The notes under the pieces: generated by a model
Told to the model about the DNA's origin: nothing
Seen by the model: the letters and a program-made list of their open reading frames with translations, nothing else
The model's database searches: none
From: Pseudonocardia sp. N23
GTDB lineage: Bacteria; Actinomycetota; Actinomycetes; Mycobacteriales; Pseudonocardiaceae
Assembly: GCF_002583555.1 (NCBI RefSeq)
Contig: NZ_BEGX01000004.1
Coordinates: forward strand, 124,001 to 188,000
Length of the DNA: 64,000 nt
Direction: 5' to 3'
Made by a program: the position numbers and the translations under genes
Shown: one piece after another, positions 24,973 to 33,378 of the stretch
How positions within the stretch are numbered: the stretch's first letter is position 1
Layout: every line of letters begins with the position of its first letter

Positions 24973-25839
24973 ATGACGACGCACACGCTCGCGACCGCCG
25001 ACGCCGACATCGCCTACGACGTGATCGGCCCGCTGCCGACCGCGGACGGCCGGCCGCCGCTGCTCATGATCGGCCAGCCCATGGCCGCGGAGGGCTTCGG
25101 CTCGCTGGCCCCGCACTTCCCCGACCGCACCGTCGTCACCTACGACCCGCGCGGGCTCGGCCGCAGCGTCCGCAAGGACGGCCGGACCGACCATCGACCC
25201 GACGTGCAGGCCGAGGACCTCCACGCCCTGATCGTCGAGCTCGGCGTGGGCCCGGTGGACGTGTTCGGGAGCAGCGGCGGCGCGATCGCGGGGCTGGCAC
25301 TCGTCACCGCCCACCCCGGCGACGTGCGGACGCTCGTCGCGCACGAGCCGCCCCTCATCCCGGTGCTCCCCGACGCCGAGGCCGCCGAGCGCGCCCGCGC
25401 CCGGGTCACCGAGATCTACCGGGCGAAGGGCTCCAACGCGGGGATGGCGGCGTTCATCGCGATGACGTCGTGGCAGGGCGAGTACACCCCCGAGTACTTC
25501 GCCGCGCCCGCCCCCGACCCGGCGATGTTCGGGATGCCCACCGAGGACGACGGCACGCGCGACGACCCGCTGCTGTCGGACGTGTCGTGGGCTGTCAGCA
25601 GCTACGTCCCGGACGCCGCCGCCCTGAACGCCGCCCCGGCCCGCGTCGTCATCGGGGTCGGCGAGGAGTCGGCCGGGGTGTTCACCGCCCGGACGTCGAT
25701 CGCGATGGCCGCGCTGCTGGGTCAGGAGGCCACGGTGTTCCCGAGCCACCACGGTGGGTTCCTCGGCGGCGAGCACGGTTACGCCGGCAAGCCCGCGGAG
25801 TTCGCCGTGACGCTGCGCGAGGCCCTCGACGCGACCTGA
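24973..25839 (+). CDS. Alpha/beta hydrolase
   Basis: A 288-residue alpha/beta hydrolase. The oxyanion region and strand pattern TVVTYDPRGLGRSVRKDG lead to the nucleophile elbow DVFGSSGGAIAG with Ser101, and HHGGFLGGEHGY near the C-terminus supplies the catalytic His. It has no signal peptide. It lies 55 bases after HyuB on the same strand; part of a palindrome motif (GTGAGTGGCGA) is in that gap, so co-transcription is uncertain. Substrate is unknown. Confidence 0.88.
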   Translation: MTTHTLATADADIAYDVIGPLPTADGRPPLLMIGQPMAAEGFGSLAPHFPDRTVVTYDPRGLGRSVRKDGRTDHRPDVQAEDLHALIVELGVGPVDVFGSSGGAIAGLALVTAHPGDVRTLVAHEPPLIPVLPDAEAAERARARVTEIYRAKGSNAGMAAFIAMTSWQGEYTPEYFAAPAPDPAMFGMPTEDDGTRDDPLLSDVSWAVSSYVPDAAALNAAPARVVIGVGEESAGVFTARTSIAMAALLGQEATVFPSHHGGFLGGEHGYAGKPAEFAVTLREALDAT

Positions 25840-25852
25840 TCCGCCCTTGTCC

Positions 25853-26135
25853 TGCGCCGCCGGGCCCGCTCCACCCGATCCCGGTCGTCGCGAGCCCCGA
25901 GCTCGCGACCCGGCTGCGTAGGCGTCCGGGACGTGCAGGTCGAGGCGCACCCGGTTCTTGACGGTCTTCGGCTCGGCACGCGGTCGATCCACATCCACGA
26001 CTCGCCGTCGCGGCGCAGGACGGCGTCGCCGTCGTCGAAGAGTTCGACGTCGAGGCCGAGGAGCCCGCCCCAGAAGCCGGCGACGAGGGTGGGGCCGGCG
26101 GCGTCGGCACACAGATCCTTGAACCGGACGGTCAT
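25853..26135 (-). pseudogene. VOC-family gene remnant, frameshifted and truncated
   Basis: From an ATG at 26135 the first frame reads TVRFKDLCADAAGPTLVAGFWGGLLGLDVE and GDAVLRRDGESWMWIDRVP, a normal VOC N-terminal half. A missing base then shifts it; the next frame gives EPKTVKNRVRLDLHVPD, the expected continuation, before a further loss of frame at LGARDDRDRV-like sequence. The C-terminal metal-ligand part is gone. It lies in the 390-base gap after the alpha/beta hydrolase. A single assembly indel could explain the first shift but not the truncation. Confidence 0.65.
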
Positions 26136-26229
26136 GGGGCGAGGCTGGTACCGGACACACGTCGGCGCCCGGGTCCTGTGCGGACCCGCGCGCCGCTCGT
26201 GGGTGTCGGTCGTGGTGTCTCTGTGCGGC

Positions 26230-26484
26230 TCAGTGGTGGCCGTAGCCGCCGCTCGAGTGGCTGTAGTCGTCGTTGCAGTGCTTGTAGTCCTGGTCGTGGC
26301 AGCTCTTGTCGTCGTAGGACTTGTCGTCCCAGCAGTGGTCGGTCTGCTTGTAATCCCAGCAGTGGCTGTACTTGTCGTCCCAGTCGTTGTGGGGCTTGTA
26401 GTCGTCGTTGCAGTGCTTGTAGTCGTCGTTGTTCCAGGACTTGTCGTCGTGGTGCTTGCTGGTGGAGCAGTGGGACTTGAACAT
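26230..26484 (-). CDS. 84-aa Asp/Tyr/Lys/His/Cys-rich repetitive protein, unknown function
   Basis: I know no family for this. The 84 residues are built from variants of a short unit such as DDYKHCNDDYK (20-30), SHCWDYK (40-46), DHCWDDK (49-55), SCHDQDYK (61-68) and DYKHCNDDY (66-74), ending SSGGYGHH. Six Cys lie at 6, 25, 42, 51, 62 and 70, nearly all next to His. There is no signal peptide, membrane segment or obvious ribosome site (a weak GAAGAGG precedes it). All codons except one end in G or C although first and second positions are AT-rich, which is strong evidence that this frame is translated. The composition suggests metal binding (zinc, copper or nickel) in a disordered chain; that is inference. 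Confidence 0.65.
   Translation of the reverse strand: MFKSHCSTSKHHDDKSWNNDDYKHCNDDYKPHNDWDDKYSHCWDYKQTDHCWDDKSYDDKSCHDQDYKHCNDDYSHSSGGYGHH
26262..26424. repeat. Two identical 28-bp copies inside the 84-aa gene
   Basis: The sequence TGTAGTCGTCGTTGCAGTGC plus eight further bases occurs at 26262-26289 and again at 26397-26424, 135 bases (45 codons) apart and in the same frame, encoding DYKHCNDDY each time. This points to internal duplication of the peptide unit. Confidence 0.8.
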
Positions 26485-26662
26485 GGCGGGCCTCTTCGGT
26501 GTGTGGGGGTTGCTGTGGGGGTGTTGCTCTGCTGAGGAGAACTCTGCCGCCCACGAGGCCTCGTTCCCATCGAGCACACCCCCGTTCCCGAGGGGGTAAA
26601 CCCGACACCTCGCGCAGCGTGCGGCGGCATACTGGGTGACGGCGAGTCCGGGAGGAGGGCCC

Positions 26663-26941
26663 ATGTGGCTGGTGTGCGGCATCGACGAGGAGCACCGGTT
26701 CCGCGAGTGGGACGAGGCAGCGGGCTACCACCGGCTGATGGTCGGCGACTGGGTCGCCCGCCACGGTGACCCCGCCGGCGCGGCCGGACCGCTCGACGGG
26801 CTCGCGGTCGGCCAGAGTTCGACGATCACCTTCCCCGACCCCGAGCCCGGCCCCGACGACGGCGGTGACGCCGGGACCGTGGAGTTCTCGCTGACGTGGG
26901 AACGGGCCCGGGCGGGCCTCGAGGTGATCGGGGCCTGCTGA
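26663..26941 (+). CDS. Hypothetical protein, 92 aa
   Basis: I do not recognise a family. The protein begins MWLVCGIDEEHRFREWDEAAGYHRLMVGDWVARHG, has an acidic Pro/Gly/Asp-rich middle (PDPEPGPDDGGD) and ends with FSLTWERARAGLEVIGAC. GGGAGGAGG is positioned 5-6 bases before the ATG and codon use is normal, so it is probably real. It seems cytosolic. It stands alone between the divergent 84-aa gene and the L,D-transpeptidase gene. Confidence 0.6.
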   Translation: MWLVCGIDEEHRFREWDEAAGYHRLMVGDWVARHGDPAGAAGPLDGLAVGQSSTITFPDPEPGPDDGGDAGTVEFSLTWERARAGLEVIGAC

Positions 26942-27231
26942 CCCGTCGAACCTGGGCGCGGCGCCGGCTTCCCGCAGGCTCCTGGCGAGGGCGGCCCGGA
27001 CCGGCACACGGCCCGACCGGTCGTCACAGGCGCTCTCGACGCCACCGCGCCACCGAGCCGTGCCCGAACCGCTCAGGTCGTCACGATCAGACGCGAACCG
27101 GCACGAACCCGGCACAGCTGGGCGACGACGAGCGGTTTCCCGACGTCGGGGCGCAACCCGATCGGGCGATGCCCGTCTCCCTTTGTATCGGCGGTCGACG
27201 TGTCGGCCGCCGGCACGAGAGGAGAACGGTT

Positions 27232-27882
27232 GTGAGAAAGCGGCACGCGTACGGTGCGGTCGGGCTCGGAGTCGTCACGGTGGCGACGAGTGTGCTGCTC
27301 GCCGGCACGGCCTTCGCGGCGAACACCGCACCCGACCCCGCGACGGGCGAGTCGGCCGCGACCACGGCCGTCCGCTCCCAGGCCCTCGTGCCCGGCACCC
27401 CGTGCTCGGTCACGGCCAAGGCATGCGTCGACCTCGACTCGCAGCGCGCCTGGCTCATCCAGGACGGCACGGTCACCCGCGGTCCGGTGAACGTCGCCTC
27501 CGGCGGCAAGACCGCACCGACGCCGGTGGGGCACGACCTGCACGTCTACCTCAAGGACATCGACCACGTCAGCGGCGAGTCGTTCACCAACGGTGTCGGC
27601 GACCCGATGCCCTACTCCGTGTTCTTCGAGGACGGCGGGATCGCCTTCCACGAGGGCAACCCGGAGGCCGCGTCGGGCGGCTGCATCCACCTCGCTGCCG
27701 ACGACGCCAAGGCGTGGTACGCCTACCTGCAGGTGGGCGACTCCGTGCAGGTAGTCAAGGCGTCGGAGGAGTTCGCGGCCCGCGGCCAGAGCTATGACGG
27801 GCCGACATACGGCTTCGGCGGGGTCCGCGCGTGGGAGGCCGAGCAGCGCGGCTCCGGCGACGACGGCTCCGGCGACAACTGA
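27232..27882 (+). CDS. Secreted L,D-transpeptidase (YkuD fold)
   Basis: A 216-residue exported protein. Residues 1-29 are a Sec signal peptide with a cleavage site after GTAFA. The YkuD domain covers about 60-185: VDLDSQRAWLIQDGTV is the first strand pair, and the catalytic signature is His140 (IAFHEGN) with SGGCIHL around Cys151 and His153. It should cross-link or anchor to peptidoglycan in the cell envelope. Actinomycetes use such 3-3 cross-links for beta-lactam tolerance. GTG start with AGGAG seven bases upstream. The tail is Gly/Asp-rich. A hairpin terminator shared with the convergent methyltransferase follows. Confidence 0.93.
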   Translation: MRKRHAYGAVGLGVVTVATSVLLAGTAFAANTAPDPATGESAATTAVRSQALVPGTPCSVTAKACVDLDSQRAWLIQDGTVTRGPVNVASGGKTAPTPVGHDLHVYLKDIDHVSGESFTNGVGDPMPYSVFFEDGGIAFHEGNPEAASGGCIHLAADDAKAWYAYLQVGDSVQVVKASEEFAARGQSYDGPTYGFGGVRAWEAEQRGSGDDGSGDN

Positions 27883-27886
27883 CCTG

Positions 27887-27921
27887 TCGCGGGTCGGCGA
27901 CGGGGAGCCGCCGGCCCGCGA
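27887..27921. terminator. Bidirectional hairpin between convergent genes
   Basis: TCGCGGG (27887-27893) pairs with CCCGCGA (27915-27921), with further G-C pairs inside. It lies between the L,D-transpeptidase stop and the methyltransferase stop, so it can end transcription from both sides. Confidence 0.55.
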
Positions 27922-28692
27922 TCACGGCCCGAGCCGCCCGACGAGGTGGAATACCCGGCTGAGCGCCCGGTAGGGGTCCTGCGCCGCGGCCCTGAGCTCG
28001 ACCTCGGCGACGGCCGCCGCGTCCGTGTCGTCGGGCAGGGTCGACCAGTCGGAGAACAGCCAGACGCCGTACCAGGCCTCAGCGTGTACTGCGTTGGCGC
28101 GCAACAGCTCGGTGAGCCCGTCGACGGTGTCGCCCCGGGTCGGGGCGCCGAGCACGCCGACCTCCGAGCCGGCGTCGAACGCGGCCAGCGCATCGGCCCA
28201 CCGGCCCTCCAGTGCCGGCCGCACCGCGAGGGTCCGGGCGTTGAGCGCCATGATCGACACCACGCCGCCGGGCGCGACGCAGCGGCACACCGCGGCGACC
28301 ATCGGGCGTGGGTCGTCGAGGTACATGAGGACGCCGTGGCAGAGCACCGCGGCGAACCTCCTCCCCGCGGTCAGGACGTCGGCGCGCTCGCCGGGCCCTT
28401 CCACCAGCCGGACCCCGCGACGGACCTCCGCCGGCTCGGCCGCGACCCGCGCCGCCGCGCGGGCCAGCATCTCCGGGGACGAGTCCACGATCGTCACCTC
28501 GTACCCGAGGCGGGCCAGTGGGAGCGACTGGTGTCCCGCTCCCCCGCCGACGTCGAGCACCGCGGCAGGCGGCGGCGGGAGGTGGTCGAGGAGCTGGCGG
28601 TGCAGGACGTGGGTCCGCACCCGGCCCTTCACCGTGGCGTACGCGCCGTCGACGAACGCGTCCGCGAGCTCCGCCCACGCGTCCTCCGGCAC
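27922..28692 (-). CDS. Class I SAM-dependent methyltransferase
   Basis: A 256-residue Rossmann methyltransferase. Motif I is VLDVGGGAGHQSLPLARLG at about residue 45, the acidic residue of motif II is in VTIVDSSPEM, and LCHGVLMYLDDP marks motif IV, followed by VAPGGVVSIMALN. This pattern and the N-terminal helices (FVDGAYATVKGRVRTHVLHRQL) resemble the tRNA-modifying CmoM/SmtA group. No neighbour fixes the substrate; it converges on the L,D-transpeptidase gene. Confidence 0.88.
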   Translation of the reverse strand: MPEDAWAELADAFVDGAYATVKGRVRTHVLHRQLLDHLPPPPAAVLDVGGGAGHQSLPLARLGYEVTIVDSSPEMLARAAARVAAEPAEVRRGVRLVEGPGERADVLTAGRRFAAVLCHGVLMYLDDPRPMVAAVCRCVAPGGVVSIMALNARTLAVRPALEGRWADALAAFDAGSEVGVLGAPTRGDTVDGLTELLRANAVHAEAWYGVWLFSDWSTLPDDTDAAAVAEVELRAAAQDPYRALSRVFHLVGRLGP

Positions 28693-29005
28693 GCCCCGAT
28701 CCTCGCACCCCGGCGGGCCACCGGCGGAGCGACGTCCGGGACGTCGCGCCGGTGACCGTCACGCGCCGGTTACCTCAGATCGAGCGCGACGCTCGACGTG
28801 TGCCCGGTGAAGACCTCCAGGACGAGGTCGAAGTACGTCGGTCCGATGCCGGCGTCGAGCGCCCGTGCAGCTCCAACGTCGTCATCGTGCGCCCCTCTCA
28901 CCAGCAGGTCCCGGACACCTGCGGGGCCGGCGCCACAGCTCGTGGCACCGGCCCCTCGGGGGTGTGTCTCGGCCCGGTCGTCGGAGCGGCCGTGGTTGGA
29001 CCCGC

Positions 29006-30430
29006 TCAGCCGGTGCGGACGAGCGCCGCCAGCTCGGTGAGGATGTCCTGAACCCGTTCCTTGGCGTCGCCGAACAGCATCTGCGTGTTCTCCCGGAAGA
29101 ACAACGGGTTCTGCACACCCGCGTAGCCGGTGGCCATCGACCGCTTGAACACGATCACATCCTTGGCCTCCCACACCTTCAGCACCGGCATGCCCGCGAT
29201 GGGGCTGCCCGGGTCCTCCGCCGCCGACGGGTTGACCGTGTCGTTGGCCCCGATGACCAGGACGACGTCGGTCCCGGCGAGATCGTCGTTGATCTCGTCC
29301 ATCTCCAGCACGATGTCGTAGGGCACCTGCGCCTCGGCCAGCAGCACGTTCATGTGCCCGGGCAGGCGGCCCGCGACCGGGTGCACCCCGAACCGCACCT
29401 CCACGCCCGCGTCGCGCAGCTTGCGGGTCAGCTCCGCGACCGGGTACTGCGCCTGCGCGACGGCCATGCCGTAGCCGGGGGTGATGACGACGGAGCGGGC
29501 GTCGGCCAGCAGCTCGGCCACACCCGCGGCGTTGACCTCACGGTGCTCGCCCTCGACCGCAGCCGCCGTCGACGACGTCGCCCCGAACCCGCCCGCGATG
29601 ACGGAGACGAACGACCGGTTCATCGCCTTGCACATGATGTAGGACAGGTAGGCACCCGAGGAACCGACCAACGCCCCGGTGATGATCAGCAGGTCGTTGC
29701 CCAGCAGGAAGCCCGACGCCGCCGCGGCCCACCCCGAGTACGAGTTGAGCATCGACACCACGACGGGCATGTCCCCGCCCCCGATCGACGCCACGAGGTG
29801 CAACCCGAGCAGCAGCGCCAGCACCGTGAGCACCGCGAGGATCCACAGCGCCGGAGTGATCACGAACCACACCGTGAACGCCGCGAACACCACCAGCGCG
29901 CCCAGGTTGAGCACGTTCTTCCCCGGGAGCATGAGCGGCGCCGACTTGATCTTCGCCGACAGCTTCAGGTAGGCGATGATCGAGCCGGTGAACGTGACCG
30001 CCCCGATGAACACGCCGATCGCGACCTCGGCGTGGTGGATGCCCAGCAACGACCCGGTCAGCTGCTCCCCGGCCCCGCTCTCGGCTCCGCCTTCCACCTC
30101 GAGGTAGCCGTTCCAGCCCACGAGCACGGCCGCGAGACCGACGAAGCTGTGCATGAGCGCGATCAGCTCGGGCATGCCCGTCATCTCGACGACCCGCGCC
30201 CGCCACAACCCGATCGCCGCGCCGATGACCAGCGCCACCAGCAGCAGCGCGATCCCGAGGCCCGACGCCGAGCCGAACGCGACGATCGCGGTGGCGACCA
30301 GCGCGATCGTCATGCCGGCGATGCCGAACACGACCCCGGAGCGCGACGTCTCGTGCCGGGAGAGCCCGGCGAGACTGACCACGAACAGCAGGGCGGCGAT
30401 CAGGTACGCCGCCGTCGTCCACGTCTGCAT
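29006..30430 (-). CDS. pntB: NAD(P) transhydrogenase subunit beta
   Basis: A 474-residue PntB. About eight or nine membrane helices fill residues 1-260 (such as [36 protein letters not shown]), followed by the soluble NADP-binding domain III with [19 protein letters not shown] and [14 protein letters not shown], ending [26 protein letters not shown]. With PntA it couples hydride transfer between NADH and NADP+ to proton movement across the cytoplasmic membrane, supplying NADPH. It follows pntA by three bases. Length and motifs are normal. Confidence 0.97.
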   Translation of the reverse strand: MQTWTTAAYLIAALLFVVSLAGLSRHETSRSGVVFGIAGMTIALVATAIVAFGSASGLGIALLLVALVIGAAIGLWRARVVEMTGMPELIALMHSFVGLAAVLVGWNGYLEVEGGAESGAGEQLTGSLLGIHHAEVAIGVFIGAVTFTGSIIAYLKLSAKIKSAPLMLPGKNVLNLGALVVFAAFTVWFVITPALWILAVLTVLALLLGLHLVASIGGGDMPVVVSMLNSYSGWAAAASGFLLGNDLLIITGALVGSSGAYLSYIMCKAMNRSFVSVIAGGFGATSSTAAAVEGEHREVNAAGVAELLADARSVVITPGYGMAVAQAQYPVAELTRKLRDAGVEVRFGVHPVAGRLPGHMNVLLAEAQVPYDIVLEMDEINDDLAGTDVVLVIGANDTVNPSAAEDPGSPIAGMPVLKVWEAKDVIVFKRSMATGYAGVQNPLFFRENTQMLFGDAKERVQDILTELAALVRTG

Positions 30431-30433
30431 GAC

Positions 30434-32032
30434 TCAGCTCCTCCCCGGGCTTCGCGAGAACATCGACAACATGCGGCGGGTCACCGCGAAGCCACCGACG
30501 ATGTTGATGGCGGCCAGCAGTGTCGCCGCCGCGGCCAGTCCGAGGACCAGACCACCACCGCCGGTGCCGATCTGCAGGATCGCGCCGACGACGATGATCC
30601 CCGAGATCGCGTTGGTCACCGACATCAACGGCGTGTGCAGCGCGTGGTGCACGTTCCCGATCACGTAGAAGCCGATCACGATGGCCAGCACGAACACTGT
30701 CAGGTGCCCGGCCAGCTCCGCCGGCGCGAACGCCGTGACCAGGAACAACGCCAGCGCACCGATGATCGGCGGCAGCGCCTTGGCCAGCGGCGAACGCACC
30801 TTCTCCGGCTTCTTCTCCACCGGAGCCGCGGCGGCCTGCGCCGCGGCCGGAGCCGCGCTCACCGACACCGCGGGCGGCGGCCACAGCACCTCACCGCCGT
30901 GGGCGACGGTCAGCCCGCGCACCACGGTGTCCTCGAGGTCGAGGGTCAGCCGCCCGTCCTTGCCCGGGGTCATCAGCTTGAGCAGGTTCAGCACGTTCGT
31001 GCCGTAGAGCTGAGAGGCCTGCGCGGGCAGCCGCGCGGGCAGGTCGGTGTAGCCGATGATCGTCACGCCGTGATCGGTCGTCACGACCTCACCCGCCACC
31101 GAACCCTCCACGTTCCCGCCCTGCGCCGCAGCCATGTCCACGAGCACCGACCCGGGACGCATCGACGCCACATCCGCCGCAGTGATCAGCTTCGGCGCCG
31201 GACGGCCCGGGATCAACGCTGTCGTGATGATGATGTCGACGTCCGCGGCCTGCTCGGAGTAGATCTCCGCCGCCCGCCGGTCGTAGTCCTCGGACGTGGC
31301 CTTCGCGTAGCCGTCGGTGGACGCCTCCTGCTCCACCTCGACCGCCAGGTACTCCCCACCCAGCGACCTGACCTGGTCCGCGACCTCGGCCCGCGGGTCG
31401 GTCGCCCGCACGACCGCACCCAGACTGTTCGCCGCGGCGATCGCCGCGAGCCCCGCCACACCAGCCCCCGCGACCAGCACCTTCGCCGGCGGCACCTTGC
31501 CCGCCGCCGTGACCTGACCGGTGAAGAACCGGCCGAACGCGTGCGCCGCCTCGATCACCGCCCGGTACCCGGCGATGTTCGCCATCGACGACAACACGTC
31601 CATCGACTGGGCCCGCGAGATCCGCGGCACCGCATCCATCGACAGCGCCGTGACGCCCTGACCGGCGAGGGCGGTCACCCGCTCCGCCTCGAACCGGGGC
31701 GCCAGCATCGCGACGAGGGCCGAGCCCTCGCGCAGGTTCGCGATCTCCTCGGCCTGCGGCGCGTTGATCATCACCACGACGTCGGCGTCCCAGACGGGGC
31801 CCTCGGCCACGTCGGCGCCCGCCTCGGCGTACGCGGAGTCGGCGAAACCGGCGAGCTCACCGGCGCCGGACTGCACGGTCACGTGGTAGCCGAGATCGGC
31901 GACCTTGCGGACCGTCTCCGGCGTGAGGGCCACCCGGGTCTCGGACTTCGTCGACTCGGCCACGACTGCGATCCGCATCGGTTCAGGACCCGGGGCCGGT
32001 GGGGACTCGGCGTCCTCGGTGGTGTCGCGCAT
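30434..32032 (-). CDS. pntA: NAD(P) transhydrogenase subunit alpha (single-chain)
   Basis: A 532-residue PntA in the undivided form: NAD-binding domain I ([46 protein letters not shown] with the dinucleotide fold) then a Pro/Ala linker and four C-terminal membrane helices ([14 protein letters not shown] and [22 protein letters not shown] among them). Many actinomycetes split this chain into two proteins, so the fused form is worth noting. GAGGAG lies five bases before the ATG at 32032, which favours this start over a downstream Met at RIAVVAES. The pair is isolated from the surrounding catabolic genes. Confidence 0.97.
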   Translation of the reverse strand: MRDTTEDAESPPAPGPEPMRIAVVAESTKSETRVALTPETVRKVADLGYHVTVQSGAGELAGFADSAYAEAGADVAEGPVWDADVVVMINAPQAEEIANLREGSALVAMLAPRFEAERVTALAGQGVTALSMDAVPRISRAQSMDVLSSMANIAGYRAVIEAAHAFGRFFTGQVTAAGKVPPAKVLVAGAGVAGLAAIAAANSLGAVVRATDPRAEVADQVRSLGGEYLAVEVEQEASTDGYAKATSEDYDRRAAEIYSEQAADVDIIITTALIPGRPAPKLITAADVASMRPGSVLVDMAAAQGGNVEGSVAGEVVTTDHGVTIIGYTDLPARLPAQASQLYGTNVLNLLKLMTPGKDGRLTLDLEDTVVRGLTVAHGGEVLWPPPAVSVSAAPAAAQAAAAPVEKKPEKVRSPLAKALPPIIGALALFLVTAFAPAELAGHLTVFVLAIVIGFYVIGNVHHALHTPLMSVTNAISGIIVVGAILQIGTGGGGLVLGLAAAATLLAAINIVGGFAVTRRMLSMFSRSPGRS

Positions 32033-32725
32033 TCACTCTCCTCGATGTGGGCCGCCACGCATTGCGGCCCGCCGACATGGGTCCGCCTCCGCCGAAGGGT
32101 TCACGACCGGGCCTCGTGGGCGGCGGACCCTGCGGCGTCGCTGTCCTTGACGAGCCGGTCCTCGGCGTCGCTGCCACCGAGCACCCTAATCTGTCCGGTC
32201 CGTTCCGGGACGACGAGCCCGACGTGATCTCGCCGTCTCACAACGCTGTGCCGACGGGCGTCGGCGCAGGTCGGCGTGCCCGGGCCCGGCTGTTCAGGCG
32301 GCGACGTGGCTCCCGGACGACACGCTCCCCGGCGTGATCGGCACGGGCAACGATCCGGTCACGAGCCCGGGCCCGGACGTCCGTTCCGCCTGCGGTGCCC
32401 GGTCGCCCTCGTCCACACGTTGCGGAACAGCACGCGGACACGACCGACGAGACGACGACCAGGCAGATCCAGTCGAACGCGTCGATGTTCCCCTGCGTGA
32501 AGTCGCAGGCCGTCAGCGCGAACCGCTCATCGCCGTGCCCTTCGGTCGACGTCATGGCGGAGGGTGGTGGCGCTGTTCGGTCCCCGACGAGGACCGTGGC
32601 TCGTTCGGCCCATCCGGCGTCAGCGGGTACGGCTCCCGGTCAGCAGTCCTGCGGCGGGGAGGGCGGTTTACCCGATCCGGTGAGCCGGTTACCGTCGCGC
32701 CGGGGTGCACGAGGCGAGGTGGACG
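32033..32725. other. 693-base gap without a supported gene
   Basis: No convincing gene is seen. On the minus strand from 32555 a frame of about 40 codons has good GC3 and a hydrophobic core (IDAFDWICLVVVSSVVSACC), then turns Arg-rich; it lacks a ribosome site and may be the decayed start of a small membrane protein. The pntA promoter must lie in the left part. Nothing else is evident. Confidence 0.4.
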
Positions 32726-33292
32726 ATGGCGGACGACGTCGACGAGCCGGAGTCCGACTCGGCATGGAACTGGCGCGCCCGGCGCGAGACCGCGACCGAA
32801 CGCCTCGACCGCAACTGGGCGGACCTGCTGCAGGAGCTCCGCGTCGTCCAGACCGGCGTCCAGCTGCTGACCGGCCTGTTGCTGACCGTTCCGTTCCAGC
32901 AGCGCTTCGTCGAGCTGTCCTCGGCGCAGCGGATCATCTACCTGGCGGCGCTCGGGCTCTCGGTCACGTCGGCGGCGCTGCTCATCGCCCCGGTCGCGGC
33001 CCACCGGCTGCTGTTCCGGCGCCACTCCCGGCTCTTCCTGGTGTCGACCGCGCAGCGCCTCGCCGTCGCCGGCCTCGCGGCACTCGCCCTGGGGGTGACC
33101 TGTGTCGTGCTGCTCATCTTCGACGTCGTGCTGGGCACCCTCGGCGGCGTGATCGCCTGTGGCGTCACGGGGGCGCTCTTCGGTGGGCTCTGGCTGGTCC
33201 TGCCCCTGCGCCGGCGCCGGCAGACCGACGACACGGACGACGCCGACGCCGATACGACCGGGTCCGACGGCTCGTCGCCGGACCGCACCTAG
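32726..33292 (+). CDS. DUF6328-like small integral membrane protein
   Basis: A 188-residue membrane protein. A charged N-terminus with WRARRETATERLDRNWADLLQELRVVQ precedes four hydrophobic segments: LLTGLLLTVPF, IIYLAALGLSVTSAALLIAPVA, LAVAGLAALALGVTCVVLLIFDVVLG and VIACGVTGALFGGLWLVLPL. The tail is Asp-rich. This layout matches the DUF6328 family, whose function is unknown. I start at the ATG at 32726 because GAGG lies about six bases upstream; a GTG at 32705 has no ribosome site. Confidence 0.82.
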   Translation: MADDVDEPESDSAWNWRARRETATERLDRNWADLLQELRVVQTGVQLLTGLLLTVPFQQRFVELSSAQRIIYLAALGLSVTSAALLIAPVAAHRLLFRRHSRLFLVSTAQRLAVAGLAALALGVTCVVLLIFDVVLGTLGGVIACGVTGALFGGLWLVLPLRRRRQTDDTDDADADTTGSDGSSPDRT

Positions 33293-33378
33293 GCGAACTT
33301 CGCTGCCGCGAGGGTTGACGATCCGCTGTCCGGGAACTCGGCCGGGGTGACTGCCAGCGAGACGACAAAGGCCGGCCG

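Noticed and set aside
26178..26535. Plus-strand valine-rich frame opposite the 84-aa gene, resembling a membrane protein
   Set aside because: It is the complement of the Asp/Tyr/Lys codons; it lacks a ribosome site and shows no GC3 bias of its own.
28770..28885. Possible short gene remnant on the minus strand (ends TYFDLVLEVFTGHTSSVALDLR)
   Set aside because: A GAGAGGGG site and ATG at 28885 start one frame, and the protein-like end lies in another. Too short to name or to separate from chance.
28865..32227. 1120-codon plus-strand open frame opposite pntAB
   Set aside because: His/Arg/Asp-rich antisense shadow of two clearly recognisable genes.
32238..32555. 105-codon minus-strand frame with one hydrophobic stretch
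   Set aside because: No ribosome site, and the second half is low-complexity Arg-rich sequence. Mentioned only in the gap entry.
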